Shown in pieces: positions 1 through 11,632 of a stretch of DNA of 64,000 nucleotides. Location of the stretch: NCBI RefSeq assembly GCF_950023065.1, contig NC_088681.1:31158836-31222835 (forward strand). Reading direction: 5' to 3'. The DNA comes from Planococcus citri (lineage: Eukaryota > Arthropoda > Insecta > Hemiptera > Pseudococcidae). The notes under the pieces are model-generated. The model saw only the letters and a program-made list of their open reading frames with translations, had not been told where the DNA came from and made no database searches. Every line of letters begins with the position of its first letter. The stretch's first letter is position 1. Both the position numbers and the translations under genes were made by a program.

Positions 1-172
1 TACAACTTTACAAAAACCATAATAAATAATAAGTACATAGTACTGAATACCAATAATAACAATTGAAAAAAAAATACTTCAGTCTTTCATAAAAGATCAC
101 ACATAATTACTTTCTATCTCGATAATTTGAACACGAAAAAGTTCCAAGAAACAATACTATTAGTATTTTCTA

Positions 173-2185
173 TCACCGCGAAGACATGGATATTAATTTA
201 TCGAACACCGTCAACCTATCAGAGTGCCGTTCTTTAATTTTTCGAATCTCTTCGGCATTATTGTTAAAATACCAGTTTAAAAATGTAATCACCCTTTCAT
301 TATTAGAATGCCACTCTAGAAAATCATCCAACCAAACAGGATGAGTATCAAGGTATGTCTCCCAAGAACCATCGAAATTTTGGTACGGATTCTTCAACCG
401 AATCTGTGAGATCATTTTACAAAAAATATCATCCACTGGTAACGACTGTTTGAATTTTCTAATCTCATCTTCATTACCCAACAAGAAGTTGAGAAATTTG
501 TCTGTTATCCAAAATTTACCAGAGACCAATAGCTCCTTGACTTCACCCAACAAACGTTGCTTCAGATCACTAACAACTGGTTCTTCCGGTGCAAATATTT
601 CACAGAATTGCATTACGCAATCGAAGCTCCCATCGCGAATAAATGAAACCAATTGATTTTTGAATTCAATTCGAAGATCGACGTCCTCGAAAGCATCTTC
701 GACGAACGCATTCAACTCAGTATATTTACAGGAAATCAACTTGTTACAAAGAATAGAATTTTCACCGAGAAAGTTTGATCTCAACAGTTGCTGTTTCAGC
801 TCCCTTACTTTTTGCTCATCCGAACAACAAAAAAACAAAAACTTGCACAATTCCTCGAAACATCCCTTGTGTAGCAACTCGATGCAATATGGGCCGATAT
901 TTTCGTATTCAGACATATATTGCTTTTTAAATGAGCTTATATCACTTTCGCCCCGGAAACATAACTTCATTACTCGCAGTAGATCTTCGACACGAGCACC
1001 ATTAATCAAATTACGCCAATTCTTGCACCAAAATTTGTGCCTTTGTTCAAAACTTGCATCCAACAGAATTGTGATTAGGATTCTCATTTCTCTAGGTTCA
1101 GATGGACCTCGCTCTTTTCTGATGAACAATTCTTCATTCGATAACACATCGTTAATCAATGCGCATCGTTTCAAATTATCGGGAGAATTTTTCCATATTT
1201 CACAGAATATATTAATTATATCCATGGATTTCAATCGTTTATGAACTGTGAAGCGAGAAGTCTCTTTTTCCAGCAGTATCTCGATAAATCGGACGAACTG
1301 ACTTTTGTTCATTTTGTTTCTAATGTATATCCAAGCAGGAAAAACGTGGTATATTTCCTCATTTAGGACCAAAGAAATCATGAAATCAACACCTCTTTCA
1401 GCGAGAAATGCGTTTAGTTCGAAATCGTTCAATCTTTGTAATATAAATTTTGCGAATGAACCGGGATCTTTCAGAGACATCCAGATGGTTGCTTTTGATC
1501 GCCTTTCGTAGGGTGTACGATTCCAAAAGTACTCGAAAGAATAAAAGCATCCATCACTGCAATTATTAAGCATCAACTCATCGATTGGTACATCGTGAGG
1601 ATTCGGTAGATTGTGTAGTTCGTTACTAAGCAAGCATATCCAGTAGAACAGTAGTGGCCTTTCATCGAACCTTATTTGAGTCAAATGGAGGCGGCAGCGG
1701 ACTAAAGGCCAAATTCGTCTAATGTCATCTTCTATACAAAATTTGTACGCAAGTACAAATTTTTCCAAATCAGTGAGTTGATCGCACCGGATCATTTGTT
1801 TGACCGTTCTAACATAATGCAAAGCACCATTCTGGTCCCATACAAAATCATTAAAACTGTCCACAGACCCAAAGTATTTACTGCACGATTTACTGTGAAA
1901 ATCAAAAAATGAACCAATCCAGATGCCGTGATCTAACTTTGAACGAAAAAAAATTTTAATTGATAATTTGAACTTGTAGCTGTATTCGAGCACTAAATTG
2001 TAAATTAGCGATGGAACATTGGGGATCATCTTTTTCAGCGCAATATCATCTTTCAACTTACATGAATCCCAAGTTACGATTTCTTCACGCCATAATTCCG
2101 CAACGAGTGCGATAGCTGAAATTTCTTTCAGTGTCACAGGACTTGGACAAGTAAGGTCGTAAACGGGAGCGGTGGTTTGGGCCAT
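173..2185 (-). CDS. Unrecognised 670-residue helical-repeat-like protein
   Basis: This is one uninterrupted 670-codon reading frame that starts MAQTTAPVYDL and ends DKLISMSSR. I do not recognise the family. No signal peptide or membrane segment is evident. The protein is rich in Phe, Leu, Cys, Glu and Lys. The C-terminal third (about residues 435-670) contains at least four loosely similar blocks of about 35-45 residues. Each has a small hydrophobic/aromatic helix followed by an acidic-basic helix: the first ends VRELKQQLLR, the second VSDLKQRLLG, the third IRKFKQSLP and the fourth IRKIKERH. This suggests an alpha-helical solenoid. The lack of introns contrasts with the neighbouring multi-exon genes and could mean a retrocopy or a lineage-expanded family. 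The length and clean frame make a real gene likely; the function is unknown. Confidence 0.75.
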   Translation of the reverse strand: MAQTTAPVYDLTCPSPVTLKEISAIALVAELWREEIVTWDSCKLKDDIALKKMIPNVPSLIYNLVLEYSYKFKLSIKIFFRSKLDHGIWIGSFFDFHSKSCSKYFGSVDSFNDFVWDQNGALHYVRTVKQMIRCDQLTDLEKFVLAYKFCIEDDIRRIWPLVRCRLHLTQIRFDERPLLFYWICLLSNELHNLPNPHDVPIDELMLNNCSDGCFYSFEYFWNRTPYERRSKATIWMSLKDPGSFAKFILQRLNDFELNAFLAERGVDFMISLVLNEEIYHVFPAWIYIRNKMNKSQFVRFIEILLEKETSRFTVHKRLKSMDIINIFCEIWKNSPDNLKRCALINDVLSNEELFIRKERGPSEPREMRILITILLDASFEQRHKFWCKNWRNLINGARVEDLLRVMKLCFRGESDISSFKKQYMSEYENIGPYCIELLHKGCFEELCKFLFFCCSDEQKVRELKQQLLRSNFLGENSILCNKLISCKYTELNAFVEDAFEDVDLRIEFKNQLVSFIRDGSFDCVMQFCEIFAPEEPVVSDLKQRLLGEVKELLVSGKFWITDKFLNFLLGNEDEIRKFKQSLPVDDIFCKMISQIRLKNPYQNFDGSWETYLDTHPVWLDDFLEWHSNNERVITFLNWYFNNNAEEIRKIKERHSDRLTVFDKLISMSSR

Positions 2186-3244
2186 TTTCTATCCTTGACT
2201 CAGTATATTATGCAAATGATATCGAATGGAAAATCTGGAAATAAAATGTTCGAAATAATATTATCACTGAATTCAGGAGTAAGTAAGCAACTACAATGTG
2301 GCTAACGAGTAATTAATTTATTAATTATGTTGATTCTACATACGATCAAAATTATTCAAAATTACGCTAGAAAGTCAGAGCCTTAGGTGAGATTATCAAC
2401 GAACACTAGAGTTATTGCGTTATTGGTAAATATGAAAATATTTTTAAACTTAGAAAACGAAATAATTACAGAACAATTCTCAGAATCACTTTTGTTTCAA
2501 CGAATATTTTACACGAATGACGAAGGTAACATCTTGATAAAAAATAAAAATGAAAACGAAACCCCAAAACATTTCTTTCTTTATCAGTGGAATGGTAGGT
2601 TAGGTTAGGAACATCACAGTTTAGTGTACTTGTCAACATGTACAGTCATGTCATGTCATACAGTACAGGGTATACAGGTAAAAGTGTGTTTGGTAAAAAT
2701 TAATGCAAAGTTTACAAAGTCTTCAAAATTTAAATCTGAGGTTTTCTGTTGCATTGATGACTTCATTTTTGATTTCATGATTCTGTGAAAGTAATTCTTT
2801 CTCGTAGGATTGACTGACCGGAATTGAATTACGCTCGGCCAGGTACCGAAATAATTCAACATTTTCAAAAATAAATAAATCGAATTAATATAAATACGTA
2901 TAATTTTAAACATCGCACTCATCACATCAATGAGCGTTGTTAAAATAGGTACTACAGTTAATTTACAATAAAATTACTTGAAAAAAAAACAAACGAACAA
3001 AAAATTAATGATCTGGCACTTAAAAGCAACAACTAAAATATATACCTCGATATGCTATACAAAAGAAAAACTACGCAGAACTATTGCTAGAAAAACGTAA
3101 GCTATTTTTTATAATTTATGTACTTATATATTCCTAATAATATCAATAAACGTAAGCTCATGTTAAATAATTATTACAAAAAAAGAGGAAATTTTTGATA
3201 TTTTCATCAGTTCTGTTGCCTTGTTGAAATATTCCACGTAGCAT
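2186..3244. other. Intergenic, no gene seen
   Basis: About 1 kb of AT-rich DNA lies between two minus-strand genes. The short reading frames here have no protein-like composition. A short TTAGG-like run (GGTAGGTTAGGTTAGG) sits near 2594-2609. Confidence 0.5.
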
Positions 3245-5117
3245 TTACATGACGTATACTTTTTCAACTTTTTTATAAGGAAAAACATCTTTTGTTCTGG
3301 GACAAATGACTTGACCATTATTTTCGGCGGCCATTTGTTGTAAAGCCTACGAACAAAATGACATTAGGAAAAATACAGTTCACTTGATGAACTTGAGCAA
3401 TGATTGATTCCTGTACCTGTTCTCCATACACGTAACCATTAGGAAGAACCATGGGTTGATTGTTTTCATTCAAAGGAAGACCAGATATCGAACAAACCAG
3501 CCTAGATTGACTGCAATGAGCATAAGGCAACGGTACTGCTAAAATATTCAACCATTCTTGACAAACTGGACAATTACTGCTACGATTCTCTTTGCTATAA
3601 CACTGATTAAACATCGCATTAAGGAATAATATGATGAAATAGGATAATACGTCAGCCATATGCAAAACAATATTAAATCAGTATGAAAAGGATATGGTGT
3701 CTTTAGAGCAGATAAACCTGCTTGAAGTGCTACGGTGAAAACAGATTGCGAGGCCATTTGGAACAGACGATAATTTTCTTGACGAAACTGTTCGACAAGT
3801 TTATCCCATCGTTTTTCTTCCAAAAGTTCTTTATAAGGCGAGATTTCTGCAAACCATATTTACTATAGCGAAAACGATCAAAAATTCACGTTGACACGTA
3901 TCACTAAATATTCATTACGTGTGTCCGATGGGAAAGCTAGTAATGCCATACAATGTTGTATTTCTTCTAACTGATTGTCTTCGTAAGTTGAAAAATGTTT
4001 CCTGGCATGTCTAATAATAAACAGAAATGAAATGAAAACCAATGTACGCGTAGAATACGTCGAAAGAGAAAGAATTCCACGTACTTCACAGCTTCGATTT
4101 TCTTATCGGTGCGAACGAGTTCGATAAACTCTTGTATACGAAGATTGAATTCCATCGATGATTTCAATTTGCGTAACTTCGATCGATTATCATGGCACCA
4201 AGCGAGACATTTAGAAGTGTCGTGGTCAGCTAATGATTGTTCTACTTCACGAGATACCAAGAAAACGTCTACGAAAACATTACGTCATCAATACATTGCT
4301 TTTTAGGGTACGTAAACAGAGTAGAATTGGCGAGTATTTACCAATATTGGTTAAATCTTTAAGATCGGATGTATGAGCTAGTCGGGTAGCAGCTCCGTAA
4401 TATCCACGTCTTAAAAAGTACTCGACAAGCATACGATCGAGTCGTCTACGACGCCACTGACTAACAGCTCCTGCATTGCCAGAAGCGTGTTCTTTCAAAT
4501 GCTCTAAACGTCGTTTGCAAACAAGGCCAACTTGTAATTCTTCGGCTATTCCTTCTTCAGCCTGAAGAGAAATATCAGCTGATTAGTAAACGAATACACA
4601 GAATAGTGCTGAAACCGATGTTATTCACCTTTCGTTTTAAAACTTGTAATTTTTGGACCATTCCGCCGAGCAATCGAGTAATGTCAGTGGCTTGAATATT
4701 ATCGGATGATAATCCACGTTCCAATTCCAAGGCTGCTGTTTGTACATGAGCAACCTCTCTGTCAATCTGTTTTTGAGCAGCTCGAAATTTTTTATTCAAC
4801 AACTCGTACGGAACCTGCGAACAATGCAAACAATGTGTAAAACGTCTTATCAATCAAATTATATTAGTCAAATATTTGAACGCTGATGAAAAATAAAACT
4901 ATTGTCTCCAATATCAATACAAAACCACACCCAGCAAAATTTACCAGCGATTAAACTGGAGAAAAACCAAATCCTCGAATAGTAGCCCGAATTATTAAGC
5001 TATTTTTATTATTTAAAAAATAATCTATAGTTAAAATTATACGTATTATAAGGTAACATAGTGATGGGTATTGGGTACCTTGAGAGTTGGATGTTCCAAA
5101 GCCTTTATGTCAGCCAT
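3245..5117 (-). CDS. MAEA: E3 ubiquitin-protein transferase MAEA (CTLH complex RING subunit)
   Basis: This gene has about eight exons and encodes the homologue of human MAEA and yeast Gid9/Fyv10. With RMND5/Gid2, that protein forms the RING heterodimer of the CTLH/GID ubiquitin ligase. Exon 1 (MADIKALEHPTLK, start at 5117) joins an exon beginning VPYELLNKKFRAAQKQIDRE. Then come a coiled-coil/LisH region (WRRRRLDRMLVEYFLRRGYY) and the CTLH segment (CLAWCHDNRSKLRKLKSSMEF, RIQEFIELVR). The CRA part follows (RWDKLVEQFRQENYRL, LQAGLSALKTP). The degenerate RING reads NCPVCQEW, PYAHCSQSRLVC, LPNGYVYGEQ. The last exon ends VICPRTKDVFPYKKVEKVYVM. GT-AG junctions are visible at several exons, for example GAACAG|gtacag. 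Order and length match the family. Exon edges were not all refined. Confidence 0.93.
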
Positions 5118-5438
5118 CGAGTCAAAATTTCCACTTTACACGATTCTCAATACAATAAAAGAGAGTACTTTTTTAATTTAAATTAAAACCATCAAACATT
5201 TAACTTTAGTAAACCAAAATTCACATAAATTAAAACATACAGCATAGTAATGACGAAACTACGTTCATCTTATCGCCCATTCGCTGCCTAATTATAGCGA
5301 CGTTTATGTACGTACAGGATGGGAGGAATTTATTTTTCACCTTATTATTTCTTCTTTTGGCGTGGAGAACCATGTAGCTATTTATCACCAATAGTGCCCT
5401 AATTATGTGAGGTGTGTAAGCATTTTTTTCGAAAGAAA

Positions 5439-6162
5439 GCTGAAAACAGGGATTTCCAGCCAGCCAATAGCTAAAAGCCAATAGCCAATAGCCGATGCAA
5501 GCCAATGGTATTTAAGCCAATAGCCAAAAGCTAGCTTAATGAAAATTTTCCAGCCAATAGCTCGTCGGCTAAGTGCGGAAGGGTGCCTCGTGCAACTCGT
5601 TACTTGATACCTGTGTAAAACTGCCTTTCCACTCTGAGCACCATCTATCAGTCCAAATGTTCAAACCAAAAGTTATGTTACCTCAAGGCACCCTTCCTAT
5701 CACCTAAGATGCCTTTAGATTTGAACTTGGAATGATAGATGGCACTCAGTGTGGAAAGGCAGTTTTACACAGGTATCAAGTAACGAGTTGCACGAGGCAC
5801 CCTTCCGCACTTAGCCGACGAGCTAATAGCCAAAAGCCAATGAACTTGAAATAATTTTCAAATTTTTCAATTTTTTCAAAATTTTTTTTTCATATTTTGC
5901 TTTTTTCTCACTTAAAACTCACGTCTTACACTCACTGATACCAAAGAAATGAAATTGTCTCTTTTAACAATCATCTACGCATCATAACGAGTATTTTGAG
6001 GGGTCACAAGCATTTTCGTTTTCGTAAGCCAAAAGCCAGCCAATCGTCAGCCGATGAAATTTTGCCAGCCAATAGCCAGCTTTCTTTAAGCCAATGAAAA
6101 TCAAGCTAAAAGCTGATAGCCAAAAGCCAATCGATGATTGGCTGGAAATCCCTGGCTGAAAA
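5439..6162. mobile_element. hAT-type MITE with 8-bp target-site duplication
   Basis: The element (5447-6154, 708 bp) begins CAGGGATTTCCAGCC and ends GGCTGGAAATCCCTG, so it has inverted termini. It is flanked on both sides by the 8-bp direct repeat GCTGAAAA (5439-5446 and 6155-6162), the target-site length of hAT transposons. It has no transposase. Its arms are packed with AGCCAATAGCC/AGCCAAAAGCC motifs. Fragments of the same family occur near 31.1 kb and 51.7 kb. A second element is nested inside it. Confidence 0.9.
5559..5824. mobile_element. Foldback element nested in the hAT-type MITE
   Basis: The element (5563-5820, 258 bp) has near-perfect inverted arms of about 100 bp that start CGTCGGCTAAGTGCGGAAGG, around a short unpaired centre. 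It is flanked by AGCT at 5559-5562 and 5821-5824. The related MITE fragment near 51.7 kb has the uninterrupted site (CCAATAGCTAATAGCC on its complement) with a single AGCT. This supports a 4-bp target-site duplication. It has no coding capacity. Confidence 0.85.
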
Positions 6163-9100
6163 GAAAACTAAAAATATATATAATAAAAAATTTCTTTAAA
6201 TTTTAAAACTTCAACTTTTGATATTTTTGGGAAAAAAATATTTGAAGAATTCTTCAGTCTGCAGGTACAACTTTTTAATACGACCATCAGCTTACAAAAT
6301 AGGTATCTTTCCATCTTTAAAAATTGAAGATTGTGTGCCTGTGGGCAAATGATTTTCAGTTTGATTTTGCTCCTTCAATTTCAGAGATGAACAATTTTGA
6401 TTTGAATATTTCACAATATAAATAAAAATACTTATATGTTTGTCTCGAAAATCGAAAAATTACACTATATAATCCGTTTTCATTTTTCAAAGTTCAACTT
6501 CAAAATTAACAAAATGAAATAATAAATAGAATAGATGGTAGGTATTAAGTTTTGGAAAAATTTGTGGGACTTCTGAATTCATAAATATAAAAAATTGCTG
6601 AAGGATTATTACATTAACCATAAGTTTGAACATACATAATATTTCTTCAATTTCATCAATTTGAAGACGAAAGGCCATTTATATGAGAAATCATCAGTTT
6701 TTTTTTTTTTTTTGTTTGCCTCAGAAGTTAGAGGCTAATCTGAGAATCTCAATCAATCTATTATGTAATTAATAATGTGAATTCCTGAGACATTTTTATC
6801 AATTTCATTTCAAGTGCAAGTCCCATAAACATTTTTTTTGTCAACTGAGAGGCTCAAATATGGCGTAATTTTTCGAGACAAGCAAGAAGTTATCTTTGAA
6901 ACTAAAGGAGCCAGAGCAAATAAAAGCTGGAACTTCATCTGCTCATTCATGATGCTTTCAATTTTAGAGATAGACTTTTTTTTGTAAAATAATAGTTTTA
7001 TTTTTTGTTATACCTAAGCATCAAAAAGTTGAGCCTAAAAAATTCTTCAAATCAAAATTTTTCATTTTTCGAAATTTTTGAGGATAGGGCTGAAAAATGA
7101 ATTTGAAAAATGAATTTGAAAAATTCAATGTTGAGAACCTCAAAGTTTGAATTTAAAAATTTAATTAATTTGCGACTCCAATTTTACCAAGTTGAAAAGT
7201 TGGAAAAGAAACGAAAACGCGAAAAATGTCATTGCACCACTTCCACCACTCGGAGGACAAAACAGGGCGTGGTTATGCAGCATATGCACATTTGACATTA
7301 CTGCACAGACCAGAATCAGACTGGTAGAATTTATTTTCAACATGAGAATTTGGAATGCATCCACGAATTACAAGAATTTCTAAAACATTTTCAAACAATG
7401 CAAAACTTTCATGTTTACGATTTTCGCTCTCGATGACACGTCATTGGGATGTTGAAATAGAAATAAATCGGCGTTTAATAAAAATGTTTATTTATATAAA
7501 AACAAAGTTACACAATAAGGAAGACTTAATTACGTTAGAATTTAAGCTAACTCAACAATACGCTGCTCGTCATTCGTGCTTAAAATCACGAACTTTGAAG
7601 GGACGCTGAGCTTCAGTTCTCACTTTCTTTTCCATTAGGATGAATTGTTTCACATGTTCGATCGATTTTTCGAGCCATTTTCTCACATTACGTACAGTTA
7701 TTCAGCTGTGTGGCAAAAATGATGTAATTTTGTCATTTTCTTCTTCTGTAGTCTGTACCTATCTAAAAATAGAAATCAAATAATTTGTTAGTGGATCACC
7801 TTCAGTCTGAAATTAATTGAGAACAAGCAATTGCAAAGTACTTCCATATTATTTACCTACTGTATTAGGGTATCAAATGTTTTTTTTTCTTTTTAAAAGA
7901 AAATCTAATTTCCGACGACATGAAATTGCAACTATAAGTGTTCAAGTGAGGAGATTCATTAGCATAAATAGGTGAAACTTTTACAGGTAGATAGGCCTAA
8001 ACTTTGACATATTTCCAAACATAATTTACTTCTCACACTTTAGGTAAATAAAATTTATTTGTCTGGTTTTGCTTCTTTTTTCAAAGAGGAAGGAGTTTCT
8101 TTTATGTTTGTGTATTTTTTTAGCTAGTGTGAATATTTAATCTAAGTGATTGAAAAAATCGTGTTAGAACAGTTGGGGCAATAATTCTTCCATCAAAGAT
8201 GCTTGCCGCAGACTTCCAACTTGCTGATAAATTTAGTTGAACTTTGATTTACATTGTTCGTCGAGATTCAATTTAAATTCGATACGAATTAAAAGATTAC
8301 ACAATATACCTACCTACCTATTGCCTGCAAACACTTGTCCTGAGGTATGGTCAATTTTGTCTTAGCGGCTAGCTGCGTTCTTCATTCATTTACTTTCCAT
8401 AGTAATGGATAAAAGTCAAACTTGAAAGTTTGAATTTTACTTATTTGCATTTCTCAACCTCACCAATGTTAACTCTCTATTATTCGTAATTGTTCAAAGG
8501 GCACACGAAAGTGATCAGAATGATACTTATAAGATCTATGTACATATTTTCAGGCACTGGTAGCAATACTTGAAAATTTCTGTCAGAAATGACAAATTCA
8601 AAAACATTACGAATTCAAAATAACTTACCTATCTATATGGTTCAGTTGATTTTATTAATAATAGTTTCAATACTTTACTTTCATACTTCAGCAACAGGGC
8701 GAGAATTAATTTTTCTTGCTGGAAAGAAGTTGAAGTTTTCTAAGTAGGTACCTAAGTATATTTTGAGCGGATTGCTCGATAACATTCTTTTAGTGAGGTA
8801 TATATTCCGAAATGCATGAAGTAACAATAACACAGTAATGACAATAACGGGAAATTTACAGGTTTTCTTAATTAGACAGGTTTGATTTTACATACCTTTC
8901 AATTTATGTACCTACATTGCGATTTCGTCGCTCGAAATAATCAAATCTTTTTCAAGTCGTTTTCTTGAAAATATTAAGCTGATTTCAATTATTGCAATTT
9001 TAAAGCTAAATTTAAAATATATTCGTTACAATCAATGAATGAATCGTTAGGAATCAGAGATAGGCGGGCTAGATACATCACTTGTCGAAAGCTCGAATCA

Positions 9101-10140
9101 TAGAATGAGCGTTGGCGGTGGGATTCTCCTCAAATTTCTGAAATCGATATCACATTGGGCAATTCGCTCTTAACAGCGGATAGAGAATAAGATTTAAATT
9201 ATCGAGTTGATAGTTTCGTGTAGAAACTGGTAGGTATAAAATTTAAAATTTACCTGCATTAATGTTTTTCGACAATTTTCAAAAATTATTTCAATTTGTT
9301 TTGAAAGCAGCAGCACTCTATGAATAGGTACCATGAAAAATGAGGCGCAGCTAATTTCAATTTTTAACTGCAATGAATTGGTACATATTTTTACATATAT
9401 TCAAGATTGCCATTTAATAGACTCCTTTTGAAATTTGAAGACCCCTCAGTCCCTCACTGGAATTTACCATCTGCAGAGCAGTAAAAAATGAGTTCTATTC
9501 GTGTCTGTAAATCTGAAAAATAAATAGGTACATAATTATGACACCGTACGACGGTACGAGTGAATGAAGGATTTTTTTAAAAAATGATAAATTTCTTAGT
9601 AACAGAATTATTTTAGAATTATTCATACCTGATTCAAAAAGATTTGTTCTGCAACGAATAGGTCAAGGAATTCAAAATTTTGATGATTGATGATTTGATA
9701 ATTTAATTTATCAAGAAATGTTGTATTTTGTGTTGTCGTGAAATTGAAAATTGGAAAATGGAAATATGTACCTATTCTTCTTTTCGTTCTTTATCTTTAG
9801 GATCAGGAATGAGGAAACACCTCACCTGCAAAAAGAAAAATTAAAATTAATCACTCCAGCAGCAGTCCAGCATATGTTTTTTGATTTTTTTGAGGACTTT
9901 GAGATTTGAGACTTGAGTTCTGTTGATTTTTGAATTTCTGATTATTCGACAAAAATTTAAAATTAAAACGAAATGTGGTTCCAATAAATTCCGTCTAGCG
10001 AGCGCTGTTTCTCTTCGAAAAAATTCTTATCAGTCTTCGTGTTTCGTAAACAAGAACTTGTTTTTTTCCAATTTCCATGTCAATCTGAATCATAAAATTC
10101 ACTGTCGTTTTAAAAATTGAATAATTCTTTAAATTTCAAA
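6163..10140. other. Long AT-rich intergenic region
   Basis: About 4 kb without a recognisable gene lies here. It is AT-rich, with poly-T runs and scattered GTAGGTACCTA-like motifs. The only stretch that looks protein-like is on the minus strand around 7608-7705, listed separately. Confidence 0.5.
7584..7705 (-). pseudogene. Possible orphan 3' coding exon or gene fragment
   Basis: On the minus strand a frame reads VRNVRKWLEKSIEHVKQF, then ILMEKKVRTEAQRPFKVRDF, and ends KHE and a stop. Its charge pattern and lack of low complexity look like a conserved C-terminus. A splice-acceptor-like CACAG lies just upstream, but a stop codon occurs in frame immediately after it. I see no partner exons. It may be a relic, a retrocopy fragment or chance. 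I do not recognise the family. Confidence 0.25.
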
Positions 10141-11632
10141 ATGAATGAAGTATTCGTTTTATATTCCTTGATCTACACCATAATAACATTTTGTTTCGTA
10201 TACAAAACAGATCTATTCATCAGTGTCGGATTGACAGTTGAGAACCTGTTCGATTCTTACCTAGGTAGAGAACATGACAATTTTATCATGTATCATATAA
10301 AAAAAACCTGCATAACCAAGATCCTTCACCTCTCCATACCGCTGGGTAAGTTCTTCTTTGATTTAATTTCAAAATTTCCAATTTTTTTCAAGTGTTTCAA
10401 TCTGTATGTGATAATATAATTAACTTACAGGATTCTTCACTGGTTTGAGTATATTCAAAGCTCAGAAGTACTTCGTTCTGTTACTCGGCGAAATATCCTG
10501 GCAGCTGATTCTTCTCGGTAGTTTATCTATACCAGTGTACGCTCTATTTGAGTTAATATTCCAATACCAGCAGGACTGGAGCACGCATCATATCGTAAAG
10601 AAATTAAAACTATTTCAAAATGATCGTATGACTTCGTGGAAAGCAGTGAGCCATTCGATTAACGAAGAATATAAATTGTAAGTTGAATTAAAATTCATGT
10701 CCAATCGCTCGTTCTAATGTACGTTTTGATTTCAGATCCGACAAAACTATATTACACTGCGGTAATAGAATGAAATTAGTGTTAACGAGAAATTGGATAG
10801 TTAAAGTTGGCACATATGATCTCGATCTCGCTCATCAAAATGATGCCCGTCTCATAGTGTGTAGCGCCGATACACACGATACTGGTAGTAATGGATACTC
10901 AACGGTTGTACAGTTTATCAATGTGAAAATCATCTATTCCAATGATACGCGAGATTTCCTAGTTAGGTAAGAAGCTATTTCCAAAACGCCTGCTCTCTAA
11001 TCTTCGCAATCCACATATTGATTTATTTGTACGCAGATTGCACGCGTTCGACTTCAAAGATCTCAAAGAAGCTGTTCACTGTCCAATTACTGTATCAGAA
11101 AACGTTACATTTTATCAAACCAAAGTTGAAGAATTTCTAGAAATATTTAAAGATCTCGTAAAAAACAATCCAACATTCGAATTCACCGGAGAAGTAAGAC
11201 AGTAAAATACCCCCTAGGATTAATTAGGTCAATTACTCTCCCTTCTATTCTCACAATTTACTTTCAGGAGATTGAAATGTGTATCGGTTGTATGACATCT
11301 GAAGCGAACGTTAAACTAGTAAAGCACTGCAACGACATCAGTACCAACGAACCAGTCAACGGGGCTCCTGAACCGAAATGCGTGTCCTGTAAATGTAGAC
11401 CTTTGTGGTGTATCGATTGTATGGGTAAATGGTCAGTATATTATTTCAATTCAGACCGCAAATATCGTATTCGATTAAATATTTAATCGGTTATTCTATT
11501 CGTAGGTTTGCTTCGAGACAAGATCAGACGTTAACTGAAACGTGGTTATCTTCGAAATGTCCTTGTCCAGTATGCCGAAGTACGTTTTGCATGTTGGACG
11601 TATGTCCTGTAATTAAACCTGATAGAAATTAA
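10141..11632 (+). CDS. TMEM129: E3 ubiquitin-protein ligase TM129 (TMEM129)
   Basis: Six exons (10141-10345, 10431-10677, 10736-10966, 11037-11193, 11268-11431, 11506-11632) join in phase to 376 residues. All junctions are GT-AG, and human TMEM129 has 362 residues. TMEM129 is an ER membrane RING-type ligase used in ER-associated degradation. Visible here are an N-terminal membrane segment (FVLYSLIYTIITFCFVY) followed by the family motif GLTVENLFDSYLG, two further hydrophobic stretches in exon 2, and the C-terminal atypical RING. The RING contains CIGCMTSEANVKLVKHC, CVSCKCRPLWCIDCMGKW, FASRQD and CPCPVCRSTFCMLDVC. The start ATG follows AT-rich leader sequence and aligns with the expected N-terminus. 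The gene is convergent with the CoA-transferase gene at 13.1 kb. Confidence 0.95.
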
